A stretch of 64,000 nucleotides of DNA. It comes from Valencia hispanica. Lineage: Eukaryota; Chordata; Actinopteri; Cyprinodontiformes; Valenciidae. Both the position numbers and the translations under genes were made by a program. The stretch lies in the NCBI GenBank assembly GCA_963556495.2, contig OY747704.1:3995501-4059500 (forward strand), read 5' to 3'. How positions within the stretch are numbered: position 1 is the first letter of the stretch; each line of letters opens with the position of its first letter. The notes beneath the pieces were generated by a model. The model saw only the letters and a list, made by a program, of their open reading frames with translations. It did no database searches and was not told the DNA's origin. This document shows, in pieces, positions 45,901 through 57,409 of this stretch.

Positions 45901-46180
45901 AGGAGTGATCAGAGTACAGTACCCTGTGGTGTTCCTGTGCTGCTGATCACCTGGTTAGGGACAAGACTCTTCAGTCTCACAAACCGTGGACTATTTGGTC
46001 AGGTAGTCATTAATTCAGGCGATTGTTGAGGTCTCCACCAGTGTCTTCAGGAGTTTCTGACAAAGCAAATCAGGCTGAGTTGTGTAAAATGCCCCAGAGA
46101 ATTTAAATAAACTTGATCCTCACAGTGATGCCTGCTTTGTCCAGAGGATGATGGGTTTGTTGAAGCAGATGTGTGAGCAA
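45901..46180 (-). pseudogene. LINE reverse-transcriptase remnant, upstream part
   Basis: On the minus strand (two frames) it reads INDYLT, STVCETEESC and, after a frame change, STGTPQG-like sequence just before the insertion. This corresponds to the conserved WIxDYLTxRPQxV...SxGxPQGT region preceding the catalytic box of L2/Rex1-type LINEs. The downstream continuation is at 43250-43580. Confidence 0.6.
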
Positions 46181-46184
46181 TGAG

Positions 46185-46755
46185 CAAACTGCAGGGTTTC
46201 TTGATATGTGCTTGTTTGCTTACTCAGTGGCCGACAGGAGTTTGAGGATATATGGCTATCCAGACATTATTCACATATTGACATGTTTGCTTGTGGGTTT
46301 TTTCTGTTTTGCCTTTTCAGTAGATTATAAGGTGAGAGTTACACTTTATTTTGCTGGCTTGTGTCAAAGATTTGATCCTACTGTGCTCAGGCAAATGATA
46401 AAAAAACAAATAGCTAAATATCAGATACTACAGATCTCGCATAACATGTTAAATATCAACATTTATGTATGAATTCTTCCAAACCTGACTCTCTAAATCA
46501 CAGTTTTATGCAGTAGTTTTAACAGCAAAATAAAAAAAGATTTACTAGTTGAAAATCAATGCAAATTCATTTTTCAGCAAGACTTAGTACCAACCCACAC
46601 AGCCAAAGGTACCAAAAGCTCATTATGTGACCATAGGAATACTGTGCTTGATTGGTGGACAAACTGGCTTGACCTAAAGCCAAAAGAGAAAAGTCTGACA
46701 TTTCTGTTTAAAATATCCTTTCTTTAGCTGATCTGATCAAATCCAATGTGTTTAT
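46185..46755. other. No recognisable feature
   Basis: One 99-codon frame (46173-46472 +) with no motifs; considered chance. Confidence 0.4.
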
Positions 46756-46759
46756 TACG

Positions 46760-47320
46760 ATGCCACCACTTTGAACCTATTCTAAGCAAATCAATCGAGA
46801 GATGTGCCATAACTTTCTCCAGCTGAACAGAAACAAAACTGAAGTAATTACTTTTGGACCTAAAGAGAAACAATCAAGAGTCAGCACACAGCTTCAGTTA
46901 ATCCAGCTACAAACTACTGATCAGGCCCGAAACCTAGGTGTAGTAATGGACTCAGACCTGAACTTTCCAGGGTCACATAAAGGCAATAACAAGTTCAGCC
47001 TTCTATCACCTGAAGAACATTTCTAGGATTAAACAGGACACAACAGGACTTCACCCATGCGTTTATCTTTAGTCGGATTGATTACGGCAACAGCACTGAG
47101 TTCTTTTAAATTGCGACTAAAAACGTATCTGTTTAGAGCTGCCTTTGAGTAATCTTTTCATCTATCATATGTTTTGTGTATGCTTCTTGCTTTATTGCTG
47201 TTTTTACTTTATATGCTTTGTCTGTGTTTTACTGCTATTTTATCCCCTAATCATGTAAAGCATCTTGAATTACCTTGATGTTGAAAGTGCTATACAAATA
47301 AAATGGTCTTGCCTATTGTC
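46760..47320 (+). mobile_element. L2/Rex1-type LINE 3' end, internally deleted
   Basis: Forward-strand copy of the family seen at 33986-34945. [18 protein letters not shown] and [14 protein letters not shown] are readable in the 46802-47026 frame. After an internal deletion, LSSFKLRLKTYLFRAAFE (47094-47148) and stop follow. The 3' tail is ATGTAAAGCATCTTGAATTA, then GTGCTATACAAATAAAATGG, the sense version of the TTTATTTGTATAGCAC tails. Dead copy. Confidence 0.8.
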
Positions 47321-47324
47321 ATAT

Positions 47325-49540
47325 GCACAGTAAAGAAACAGGTTGCCCTGCACAATGGAATACTTTCTATGCTGTCCAGCCAAAGGCAAATAAAAATAAC
47401 AATTTCTGAATAGTAAAAAAAAACTTGTACATGTTAATTTGCTGCAATATCTGTTGTGCAACTGGCAGCATTTTTTAATATTTAATATTTTTTATCTGAT
47501 GTAAATATTTGATTGATGTATTTTGGGTTTTCATTTTCTGTAAGCCACAGTAATCAAAATGACACACTATATGTAATGAATCTCCATAATATGAGTTTCA
47601 CTTTCTTAGATGAGTCTCAGAAAATATGGAACTTTTTCATGATGATCAAATTTCTTTTAGATTTACCTGTATGTACTTGTGAACAGCATCCCCTACAGAT
47701 CTGGGGGTGTCTACACATGCATTGTGTTTACAGTTTCACTTGGCCTCACATTCAGCCTTTGAGGAAGAAAGCGTTCCCTATACAGATAAGATTAGAGCTA
47801 CATTCACTGACACACATTGCTATTGGAATCCATTGCTCACGTGGGGTCTGTTTGCGGTGTTTGCTTGCTGTGAAGTTATAGTGGCTTGTTCTTTACACTT
47901 TTCACTTCTGCATAGCCAAATGTTTTGGCTCTTAACAACGTTCTAACAAAGTATAGCTATGAATATTTTGTGGAGATAAATAAATAAAATAAATAAATAA
48001 AATAAATCAAGTGTTTGTTGCATTTGTCTAAAAACCTCAGCCAATAACAAGGCTGGGTCCGAAACAAACGATTTACCATCCGGTTGTCTATCTCACGGTT
48101 GTCTGCACTTCTGCATTTACCTGGGTCCTCCACTCCTTACACACTCCCACGTTTTCAACAGAACACCACTGGTGTGAGAAGTTTTCTGCTCAATAACGTC
48201 AGAAGTAGAAACTTCCGGCTGCTACCACTTCAACTTCAGGACAAACTTTACCTGAGTCCAAAAAAAGAGAAACTCCACTTGAAGTCGCGGAAAATAAAAG
48301 ATGTCAACGCCATATTACTTAACGAAAACTGCAACTGGTGTTTTGCATTCTCATTTACTATGGCAATGTGCGTTACCATATTAGTGATGTGTGGCCTAGG
48401 GAGGTTAGCTAACAAGAGGGGTGAGAGTTCTTTGACTGTGTTTATCTTGAAAAGCGAGCTTGCTCTGCAGATATGGGTATAGCAGCTTTAAATGAATGCT
48501 TGACGATCAGGCTTTGAAAAACTTGACATGCCAAGAAGTTTATTTAGCCTTTTGATTCAGGTTTTAAATCAAACGGCTAAATAATGAAGCAAGGATGCAT
48601 GCAAAAGTTGCAGTACGTTGGCACTCAAGGACTGGAGTTGCAGACCCCTTAGGTACATTGTTCCTTCCAGGTTGGCAGTCAGTCTTTCTCTCAAGTTGAG
48701 TGTATTTGGAACCTTTTAACGTGTACCTACTCAACACGGCTTGACAGAGCGCTACTCGACTCTACACTGTTTGGGTTGTTTTACATTACAATTGAGTACC
48801 ATGGCAATGTGGTCCAAAAAGTAACATAATGTGATCTGTATGTGACACAAACTAAACAATAAAGCAATGGTAAACCTGCTGCTCAGTCTATGACTTTTTG
48901 TCAGACTTGAAGTAGAAGACCAGAAAACGCTACAGGTGGCAAGATAAAACACTCTGGATTAGAACAGGAGAGAGTGGGAAGTCATAGAGCAGTATCGAAC
49001 CAAAGGGTACTAGCTACTCTGTGTGAAGGTAAGCTAATGGTACTTAATGCTAACATGCTATAGTAGTCATGTACACGGTAAACAAAGCGTAGAACAATTT
49101 ATTGGTTGAAGAAATTCGTCTTTTATATCTGTGCTGTGAGTTTCAGATGGCTATTCTGTTAAAAGTTTGTTACTGCAGACCATCGGTCTGGGCACTTAGC
49201 CGAGCCTTCCAGTGGTGGGATGTTATTGTTCCCAGTTTCACAAACTTGCTGTGGTTGCAGAACTTCAAGATGTCTGGAAGCTAGCTACCGGCTGCAGTGC
49301 AGAAGTATTTGGACATATTTTTGGAGACTGCATCCAAAAAGTGTGCAGCAGTTTTGTACTAATGCAGATATAACTAGAAAAGCACCCTGAGAGCGCAGAC
49401 CTCTGCCAAGACAGCCCAGTCCCCCCTCAATTGATTTTCTGATCCTTCGACAATAAAACCATACCTTTAGCAGCTGGATTCTAAATAATATTATTAGTTC
49501 AGTAGTTATTCACGAAAATAATTTCTCGGTAATAAGAGGA
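47325..49540. other. No gene recognised; transposon-like fragment near 48640-48830
   Basis: GTGTACCTACTCAACACGGC ... GAGTACCATGGCAATGTGG (48721-48812) resembles an abundant ACTCGACTC-rich non-autonomous fish element. A (AAATA)n-like tract occurs at 47978-48008. The frame at 48084-48482 has no motif I can name. Confidence 0.35.
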
Positions 49541-49541
49541 A

Positions 49542-49647
<106 letters not shown>

Positions 49648-49745
49648 ATATAATTATTAATGAGATTAGTAATTTTATGTAAAAATGACCAGGTTTGGGG
49701 CACAACCTGGGATCCAGGAATAATTAATAGCCAATTAATTTCACT

Positions 49746-49785
49746 TTCAGTTAATGTTTATGATTACCTGCCTGATAAGGCTGAG
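49746..49785. repeat. Partner of the inverted 39-bp segment
   Basis: TTCAGTTAATGTTTATGATT ... GATAAGGCTGAG: differs from 45343-45381 by one substitution and one inserted base, in the same + orientation, although the surrounding repeat is reverse-complemented. Confidence 0.8.
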
Positions 49786-50715
49786 AAATTAAACGATAGA
49801 TGAATGATTCAGTTCTTGGCGTTTTTTAAATAGCAAGTTACTACACATGTATATGGCACAATCACAAACGACTTTCAAAATACAAGAGTTTATTACACAA
49901 AGAATTCAACCTTCAGTTAAACTGCTTTAAGCAACAAACTCACTAAACTAGTAACACCCAACTATTAAGACAAAGGTCAGTTGATTACCAAAAGTGAAAC
50001 CCTAAAATTGACTAATATGCAAAGAAGTAGAAAGAATAACCGATAAATTGATCTTGATGTCACAGTTCAGTATGAATATGTATGCTTAAAGACCAAGGCT
50101 TGTGTTGAAGAGTTTTGGGAGTGAAGCCAAGTTAGTTTTAAACCAATTGTGAATAGTTTAAGACTAATAAGTACCTTTTGGTTTGTTTTCAAACCACCAA
50201 TTCACAATGCAAAGCAGAAGTGAAGACAAAAACATTATTTGGAGGAAGTAATGTTTCATTAAGCCATATGCTAAATTACAAATCAATAACCTTTTGGAGA
50301 ATTGATTCTATTTCATGGATCGGTCTCCGCAGTGATTGAGCTAATTTAGTATTTTGACATACTAAGAAGGCGGTTTCAAAAACGACTTATACAATTGGTT
50401 TTTGGTGTTTAAACTATCCCCTTTAAAGCCGATTTGTACTTTGAATACCGTAGGTAGCAATCTTTATTGTTTATGAAGCACTGGCGGTCTGCAAAAGCAG
50501 GCCACACTGATCAGGTCCGGCGTGCAGAGCTAATGTAGCTCATAGCTGCTCTATTTTAGCTTAGCACCAAAGAATAAAGGGAAACGCCGATCGGACGGAA
50601 AAACTCATGATGTAAGATTAAAACGACGGTTTAAACCTTTAAAATCAGTGTTAACACTCGAACAACTGAAGAATTAATTGTTACAAATGCAGTAAAAACA
50701 CAGTGAAATAGACAA

Positions 50716-51022
50716 TCAAAGGCAAGGCAAGGCAAATTTATTTGTATAGCACACTTTCAACAAGGTCATTCAGTGTCCTTTAAATGATTAGAGAATAAAA
50801 TAAAAATAGCAGTTTAACAAAGACAAAACATATAAAGTAAAAAAAGCAAAAAAGCAAGAAGCGCACACAAAAAATATGATTCATGAAAACATTACTCAAA
50901 GGCAGCTCTAAACAGATGAGTTTTTAAAAATAACTGTGTTTCAGCAGCTTTGCAGTTTTCTGGAAGTTTGTTCCAGATTAGAGGAGCAAAGAAACTGAAA
51001 GCTGCTTCTCCATGTTTGGAGA
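50716..51022 (-). mobile_element. L2/Rex1-type LINE 3' fragment nested in repeat X
   Basis: Starts with AGGCAAGGCAAATTTATTTG (antisense tail) and runs into minus-strand coding remnants KHGEAAFSF and FQKTAKLLKH, the C-terminal block of the family. Repeat X homology resumes at TGAAACAAACTTTAATTTG (51029). Confidence 0.75.
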
Positions 51023-51244
51023 CGGCTGAAACAAACTTTAATTTGTTTATCTTAAGCTAATTTATCTCTGCCCAGACACAAGCTTACATTAATATTTCTT
51101 AGACATCCATGGAAGGGTGGCTCTGTTGTCTGAAAAGACTGGCGTTGAAACAGAGAAACCAGCGGGTATAGCTGGTCAGTTAGCATTAGCTGCGTAGGGC
51201 GCTAAGTGAGGCTTCGAGTGCGGCTGCTAGCAACCGTTAGCTCA

Positions 51245-51730
51245 GATCGTCGTTCCCCCACAGGCCTGCTCCTGTTTCGCGGGCAGTAATCCTCTCAGCA
51301 GCTCTCTGCTCATTCAGCTCTCGGCTCCCGCAGCATGCGATTCAGCGGCACGGCAGCAGGCCTCTGTAGAATCTGTATTTCAAAAGATTCTGTCTGCAGT
51401 TTCCAACAAGTCATGCAAGACTTATTTCATTAGCCGAATACAGTTCCTCTGATCAATCTGCAGACTGTAGAAGTCGTTCAAATCCAATTAGCTTCTTCCA
51501 GAAACTCCCCTCCCCCCTCGCCAACGAAGGAGTTTTAATTCTCTCCCCTCTCCTTTGTGGTTGTCCACGGACAAAGAGGAAGAACAGAGCGGAGCCTTGT
51601 CCTCAAATAGGGGTGATGATGTCCCATCAAGTCCACCTCTTCCTGTTCAAGCTGAGAGTGGATTGTGCACTCCTACCAGCGGGAGGTCTGTGCTTTGGTC
51701 TGGTAACCATGGCTGTGTTTCCAACACTAG
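51245..51730. other. No recognisable gene
   Basis: GC-richer segment (AGCATGCGATTCAGCGGCAC; CCCCTCCCCCCTCGCC), possibly a continuation of repeat X; nothing coding assigned. Confidence 0.35.
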
Positions 51731-51734
51731 GAAC

Positions 51735-52404
51735 AAAGAATGAGAAATAGAAATAATTGTTTATTTGTATCAAATCAACATTTGGTGTTACTACCTTTTG
51801 CCTTCAAACCAGCATACATTCTTATAGGTACACTTGCACAAAGTCTGGGATTTTATAGGAGTATAGTCAGGTGTATGATCAACCAGTTATACTAAACGGG
51901 TGCTAATGATCATCAATGTCACATGTAGGTTGAAACACAGTCATTAATTGAAACAGAAACTGCTGTGTAGGAGGATTAAAGCTGAGCGAGGACCAGCCAA
52001 ACTGCTACCAAGGTAAAATTGTGGCAAGATTGAGCACAGCAACAAGACACAATGTAGTTATACTGCATCAGCAAGGTCTCTCCCAGACAAAGATTTCAAA
52101 GAAGACTGGGGTTTCCAGGTGTGCTGTTTAACCTCGTTTGAAGAAGCACAAAGATACGGGCATCTTTGAAGATCGTAGACGCAGTGGTCGGTCAAAGTGC
52201 AGCAGATGACAGACACATCAAGCTCATTACCCTTCAAAGTCTGACAATGTCCAGCAGTGCCATAAGCTCAGAACTGGCAGAAACCAGTGGGACCCTGGTA
52301 CACCCATCTACTGTCTGGAGAAGTCTGGCCAGAATGGTCTTCATGGAAGAGATGCAACCAAAAAGCCATACCTCCCATGTGAAAACAAGGCCAAATGACT
52401 CAAC
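51735..52404 (+). mobile_element. Third Tc1 family, 5' half
   Basis: The untranslated leader (CAAATCAACATTTGGTGTTA, 51770-51789) and N-terminal transposase remnants are readable: GLSQTKISKKTGVSRCAV (first helix-turn-helix) and DRRRSGRSK (linker), then frame changes, then PYLPCENKAK. Similarity ends abruptly at about 52404, where unrelated LINE-like sequence begins. The catalytic domain and right terminus are missing. Confidence 0.75.
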
Positions 52405-53450
52405 TGACTTCAGCCATTCGGGATGGTTCCCATTCTACAGGAGTTGATTCATTTGAGCCGCTAGGCGCTCATGGAGAGAAGTCAACTTCTTGGGCCAGTA
52501 GGCGTGGATCATGTCTGGGCCTGGTACTGTCCAGTTTTTTTATACCCGAGATTCTTCGTTGGATGTTTTTCATTGTGATGTTCACTGAAATTTGTTCAGG
52601 GAGATTAGTGTGGTCTGCTCTCAAGTCTTTAGACACTGTTCTTCTTTCTTCCAAATCCCTTTCCAGTATTGTTCAGTCTCCAGCCTTGGTGGGCTGGTTG
52701 TGTTATCTTTAACCTGCCATTAGTAGTACACTTTAGCTGGTTTGGTGGAAAAGAGCCTGTTTATTCATCTGGCTTCTATCTGCTTTTGTGTATCTCTTCT
52801 GCCTGGCAGCCAAGGCTAGAAGTCTTTGGTGGTTTCCAGGGCCTCCGGTATGGACATCTGTTTGTATTTCTGCTATATTCCCTTTCTGGATGCACCCTTC
52901 TGGAGTTTTGACATTTGGCTCACTTTTTTTCTGGGTTGTCTAGATTTTGACTTCCAACCTTCTCCATGGTGGACATTGTCCATTGTGGTAGCTCTTAGTT
53001 TAACGTTTGCCAAAGATCTCAAGGATCACTGGTGCTGTAGTATATGTCAGCTCATTGGTTTCTGTGATGGTTGCAGTAGAGATTGTACTTAGTACTGCAT
53101 TCACATCATCTAGGAGACCCTCTGGAGTACTTAACTCAATTTTGCTAGTCGGTGTTGGATTAACATAATCCATGAGCCATGATTTTATCTCTGTTCATCT
53201 GTTCTTGCATCATTGAGGCTTGGTACCCAATCTCAGTGGGAGAGTTGATAATTGTCCTATCTTACCTTGTGTCCTAGCTCCCCCTTGCCATAGCATTCAT
53301 GTGTTGTATCTCTTGGATTTCTAGTCATGAAAGCAAATGCCGTTTGTGGATGTTGGAGCACTGAGTTACCAGATGTTCCGTTGTTAGTTTAGGCTGTAGG
53401 TATCGAAGCATCCATAGTTCCCTCAGTCTTTTCATGTAGTCTCACTGCTC
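52405..53450 (-). mobile_element. LINE-like coding relic, antisense (clade uncertain)
   Basis: The minus strand carries protein-like fragments interrupted by stops: LRELWMLRYLQPKLTTEHLV followed by TQCSNIHK (about 53430-53350), and further on MKNIQRRISGIKKLDSTRPR (about 52575-52515). The N-terminal style resembles R4/Rex6-like LINE proteins, but this is from memory and weak. No reverse-transcriptase catalytic block was found. It directly abuts the truncated Tc1. Confidence 0.4.
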
Positions 53451-53454
53451 AGAG

Positions 53455-55675
53455 TTACTGGAGTAGTACCATTAAAACGGTGCCTTTTTTCCATCCTTTG
53501 TCCATTGCAGTTGTGTACCAGTAGCCCATTTCTCGTCACAATGCCCTGGTTCCTCGACACTGGACACAGACGAGGCATGGCAATGTTTTTTTTTCCTAAC
53601 AAGCAAAAAAATAATAGTAGTTCCCAGCTTAAAATATATTGTTACAAAAAGAACAGCAGGAAACAAGCTGCAGTTTATAGTTTGATGTAGTCTGGTTTAT
53701 TTACACTTGTGAAACATTTCTGTAATAAGTATTTGGATAAATGCAAAATTTCAAACTTGATGCTAGGAAAAATGCTCTACCATTTCTGACACTGCTGCAA
53801 AACGTTTTTTGGAGACACAGGATTCCTTCTAATTAAGAGAAGAAATTATCAGTACAGTATGGAAATATTTTCATTGCTTTAATTTTCATTTCCTAGATGA
53901 TGTGAATGGAAAACCAATAAATAGATGGCATATTAGCCTTCATGTAGAAAAAAAGATTTATATTTATAATAAATATATGTTTTGCTGTGAAAGAGTTCGT
54001 AATACTTTTTCTTCGCAGCATAAAGGTCCAGGGTTCGAATTGACAACCTAATGCTCTCATTGGTAAAAAAGTGTTTCAGCATTTTGCACTTCCAAGCTTA
54101 AAATATTCTGGAGTGTTTTCAGCTATTGAAGTAAGTCAGTTGATGAAAAGCCATCATTTCTCAGTGATTCTGTTTTGTTTGTCCATGGCTTAAATTATCT
54201 CCTCCTTTCACTAAACTCTATGTCCTCATATTAACATGTTTTTCTGTATCAAACACAGCATCTCAGAAAGAGATCAGCTAATTATTCTGCCGGGCTTGTC
54301 TCTAAAACATTTCTTTGTTGTGCTAATGCATGCTCTGAGATTGCATCTCCATCCATAACTTTCCCCACATATAAAGATAACCTGGTGGGGATGGAGTGGT
54401 GGATTGTAGTATGCTAAAAGTCGGGTGGTGGGGTAGATCGGGACAGCATTGCAGCACATCCTGCGGGGTTACGTTCCGTCATTCCCTTTTGCTTTTCCAC
54501 TCGTCTCATGGCTCTGAAGAGAGTGTGGAGCTAACTTGAAATCTCAGTGGCATATCTCTGATGTGTGAGTTGTGGTTTTGCAGCTACAACTCCTTGTTGC
54601 AGTGTGATGGTTATCCTGGCTGCTTGATGTGGTGTGGCTGGAAGCGCTGAACCAGGTTTTTGAGCCTACATGCTTGATCTTTCTGGGCCAGATGGAAACT
54701 AGGTCACTGTGCTGTGTTGTCAATTGTGCCTCTTATGTGTGGGTGTGTAGAATAAAGCTGTAAAATGGGGCTTTTACATAAGGATGGGATGGGTTCCAAC
54801 ATTTATGCAGTATTTTGCTGTTGCAGAAATTCTCTTAAACTGCAGCACTATGCCCAACACACACTTTCTTTGCAAAGCCACACTGAAAAAAAGCAATATG
54901 GAGAGAAACAGAAGGAGAGAGAGCAAAAGAGATGAAATTCTCATCCTTCGTTCAGATCCTTAAGAACGCTTGGGAAGGCAGGATCTTATTACCACAGCAA
55001 ATTTGCAATGTGCAGAGTGGAGGAGATTAGATGCGTCTTTCCTTTGAAGTGTATTTTCCAACCATTGTGCGATGGCAAATTCCATCAAGTGTCTGGAGGG
55101 GGGGGAGGGGGGGCTCTGATAAGAGGAACGGGTTCTAAATGCAGCAGCATTAAAAGCTGTCATTTTAGGAAGAAGATGAAACACTTCTAAATGCTAGCTA
55201 AATGGAAAAAAAATTCCCCTCATTTCAGCAATGTCATTCAGAATTGTGTTTTTGGAAATGCTACAGATTTTAAAATCGCAAGGTGCTTCAGAGTATGAAT
55301 AGATGTCAAAGTATACAGTATGTATTGCATATACTCTCCCTGGCCAAGAACTAGGTCACACAAACAAAACGAGTTTTATTAGACCTATTTCAGATCTGAT
55401 TATAGCGTTAGGGTTGCATTGCAGCAGAAACTTCTTTCTCATGACCATTAGCAGTGTCAGGTGTGGGCCTGCTCCATTGAAATTCCATCTAACAGGGCAG
55501 CTGTATTATAGAGTTGGAAAGCAGGAATTCCTGACTATGGGAATATAATAGCTAGAGTTGAATAATATTTCAAATTGAACTTGCCATCGCAATATCAGTG
55601 TGTGCTATACTGCAATCCCAAAAGACTGCTTTGATGCAATATTTGTATATATTTCAAGAGTCATCCTTTCACTCT
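53455..55675. other. No gene recognised
   Basis: Holds a G-rich stretch at 55098-55112 (GGGGGGGGAGGGGGGG-type). A B-box-like GGGTTCGAATT at 54030-54040 lacks an A box. No other feature. Confidence 0.4.
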
Positions 55676-55677
55676 CA

Positions 55678-55885
55678 AATTAAATTCAGTTTATATCATG
55701 CCAATCCATAGCACGTAATCTCAAGGCACTTTACATAAGTCTATTAAGTTCAATCATACATTTTAAGTTATCAAACTATACAGTCTAGGTAATCAAATTA
55801 GTTTAAACGTTTTTGATCTAAGGAAAAGCAGCAGATTGCTTTGAGTCGTTGACTTGCAGCATTCACTCCTCCTAAGCCTGTTTAA
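55678..55885. mobile_element. Dispersed repeat, TTTATAT...AAGGCACTTTACA family, copy 3
   Basis: AAATTCAGTTTATATCATGC, AATCTCAAGGCACTTTACAT and CAGCAGATTGCTTTGAGTCG follow the block order of the copies at 16901 and 45069. More diverged. Confidence 0.6.
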
Positions 55886-55929
55886 AACACAATGGTACCC
55901 CTTTGCCACAAAGTGAAGGAGACCTCAAC

Positions 55930-56045
55930 GATCTTTTGGTCATTCATAAGTGGTCAAATCCGGCACTGCGGTAATATTACTATTAATATGGCGTCACGAA
56001 TGCTGCAATATTCTCACCCTACCATGCTGGCACAATGTGTTAAGT
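55930..56045. mobile_element. Short Harbinger-like relic
   Basis: CTTTTGGTCATTCATAAGTG at 55935-55954 parallels CTTTTGGCCATTCATAAGTG at 14318-14337, and the following AATATTCTCACCC parallels 14828-14840. A miniature derivative of the element at 14283-14935. Confidence 0.5.
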
Positions 56046-56129
56046 GCTAAGCCTCATCTTAAAAGTAGACAGAGTGTCAGCCTCTTGGACTAAAACTGGG
56101 AGCTGGTTATGGGCAGAATTGTGTGCCAT

Positions 56130-56400
56130 CAGAAACTGAATTTAGATTGAATTTGAAATGCTCAAATTGAATAAATGCTATGAAAAACTGAATCTGAATT
56201 CTGAAGCCCAATTTGAAATCCCATTTATAGTTTAAAATGATTGTCACTAAATTGAAATTGAATTTTATATTTTGAAAATGAATTCATTTGCTTTAAAACT
56301 GTATTTCATCTTATTGTAAATTCAACTCTAAAACTTTCAGTTTCACTTCTCACTTTTCAATTTCACTTGTACAATTCAATTTCAGTTCTTAAATTGAGTT
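56130..56400. repeat. Degenerate AATTGAAATT-rich repeat
   Basis: Many variants of AATTTGAAAT, AAATTGAATTT and TTTCAATTTCA packed over ~270 bp, first on one strand then the other. Confidence 0.55.
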
Positions 56401-56470
56401 TTTTGTGTCAGACATCCGGGTCCTCAAGAAGCAATCAAGCGCAGAGTAATAGAACTGCGTTGTACTTCAG

Positions 56471-56902
56471 CCAACATGCTGCCACCTCGAGAGGCGCAAT
56501 TCCGTAATACAGTGGGTTGCAAAAGTATTCGGCCCCCTTGAACTTTTCCACATGTCACATTACAGCCACAAACATGAATCAGATTTATTGGAATTCCACG
56601 TGAAAGACCAATACAAAGTGGTGTACACGTGAGAAGTGGAACTGCACTCAGACCAAAGGGGGCTGAATAATTACGCACACCCCACTTTTCACTTATTTGT
56701 GAAAAATGTTTGGAATCATGTATGATTTTCATTCCACTTCTCACGTGTACACCACTTTGTATTGGTCTTTCACGTGGAATTCCAATAAATCTGATTCATG
56801 TTTGTGGCTGTAATGTGACATGTGGAAAAGTTCAAGGGGGCCGAATACTTTTGCAAGCCACTGTATTACGGAATTGCGCCTCTCGAGGTGGCAGCATGTT
56901 GG
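56471..56902. repeat. Near-perfect 170-bp-arm inverted repeat (hairpin)
   Basis: Left arm 56471-56640 and right arm 56733-56902 are reverse complements with a single mismatch (GTGGGTTGC against GTGGCTTGC), separated by a 92-bp loop. The outer 37 bp of each arm lie outside the Tc1/mariner-type terminus and its TA, and belong to the 5' end of the LINE-like copy B on the right. The duplication of flanking DNA in inverted orientation is unusual for an ordinary MITE. Confidence 0.9.
56510..56863. mobile_element. Tc1/mariner MITE with 131-bp terminal inverted repeats
   Basis: The ends are CAGTGGGTTGCAAAAGTATT (56510) and the reverse of CAGTGGCTTGCAAAAGTATT (to 56863), flanked by TA at 56508-56509 and 56864-56865. 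The long TIR resembles that of a widespread vertebrate Tc1/mariner family. The loop (56641-56732, with AGGGGGCTGAATAATTACGC) matches the sub-terminal part of one end only. Alternatively, it is a single element end plus its snap-back copy. Confidence 0.75.
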
Positions 56903-57405
56903 AGTAGCTCTGTTATTTTGGTTCATATTTTTTTCTTTTTTAAAACTTTAATTCTTCCATTTATGGTAGAAACATTGTTTTTGTGGACAACTGTTCTCTC
57001 TGGTTTTGAATGCTGTGCAGCTGGAAGGATTTTTGCTGATCCTTTTTATTTATGGACATTTGTTATGATGCATAACCATGGCAACAAGGTGGTTTATAAC
57101 TGGCAGCAGCTGATTAACATCACAAAAGCTCAAATAATACCTCAACTACAGCCACAAAACCCTGATGAGTTGAAAAGAAGACGCCATAGATCCAGAGCAT
57201 CCTCTACATCAGACTGTCATACAACTACAGAGCGTCTTCAGTCAGAGACTTCTTCAGATCTGCAGCGCGCTACAGGAGATCATCCCTACCCACAGCCATC
57301 AGCATCTACAACAAATCTTTGAAGGAACTTGCATAATGAGTTACAACATTTAATTTCCCTTTGGGATTAATAAAGTAATTTTGAATTTGACTTGAATTAC
57401 CCTAA
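56869..57405 (+). mobile_element. Deleted LINE-like element, copy B
   Basis: Starts GGAATTGCGCCTCTCGAGGT, then CATGTTGGAGTAGCTCTGTT. It shares GTGCAGCTGGAAGGATTTTTG and GTTATGATGCATAACC with copy A, encodes a short N-terminal-like stretch (WQQLINITKAQIIPQLQPQN, PDELKRRRHRSRAS), then joins the 3' end ACAACATTTAATTTCCCTTT, GGGATTAATAAAGTAATTTTG. The polymerase region is missing. Confidence 0.6.
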
Positions 57406-57409
57406 TATA

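Larger units (their letters stand above)
49680..51240 (-). mobile_element. Unclassified dispersed repeat X, copy 2
   Basis: Inverted relative to copy 1 at 43840-45450; shared blocks include CCAATTCACAATGCAAAGCA, ACATTATTTGGAGGAAGTAA, AGTATGAATATGTATGCTTA and CTTAAGCTAATTTATCTCTG. It lacks the two insertions of copy 1 but carries its own LINE insertion (50716-51022). Its left side ends close to the (TA)50 tract. The internal 40-bp segment at 49746-49785 has the opposite relative orientation. Confidence 0.6.

Noticed and set aside
54025..54045. tRNA B-box-like GGGTTCGAATT on the + strand
   Set aside because: No A box at the right distance and no cloverleaf.
56424..56907. Two frames on opposite strands with an identical internal peptide
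   Set aside because: Mirror translations of the 170-bp inverted repeat; no evidence of coding.
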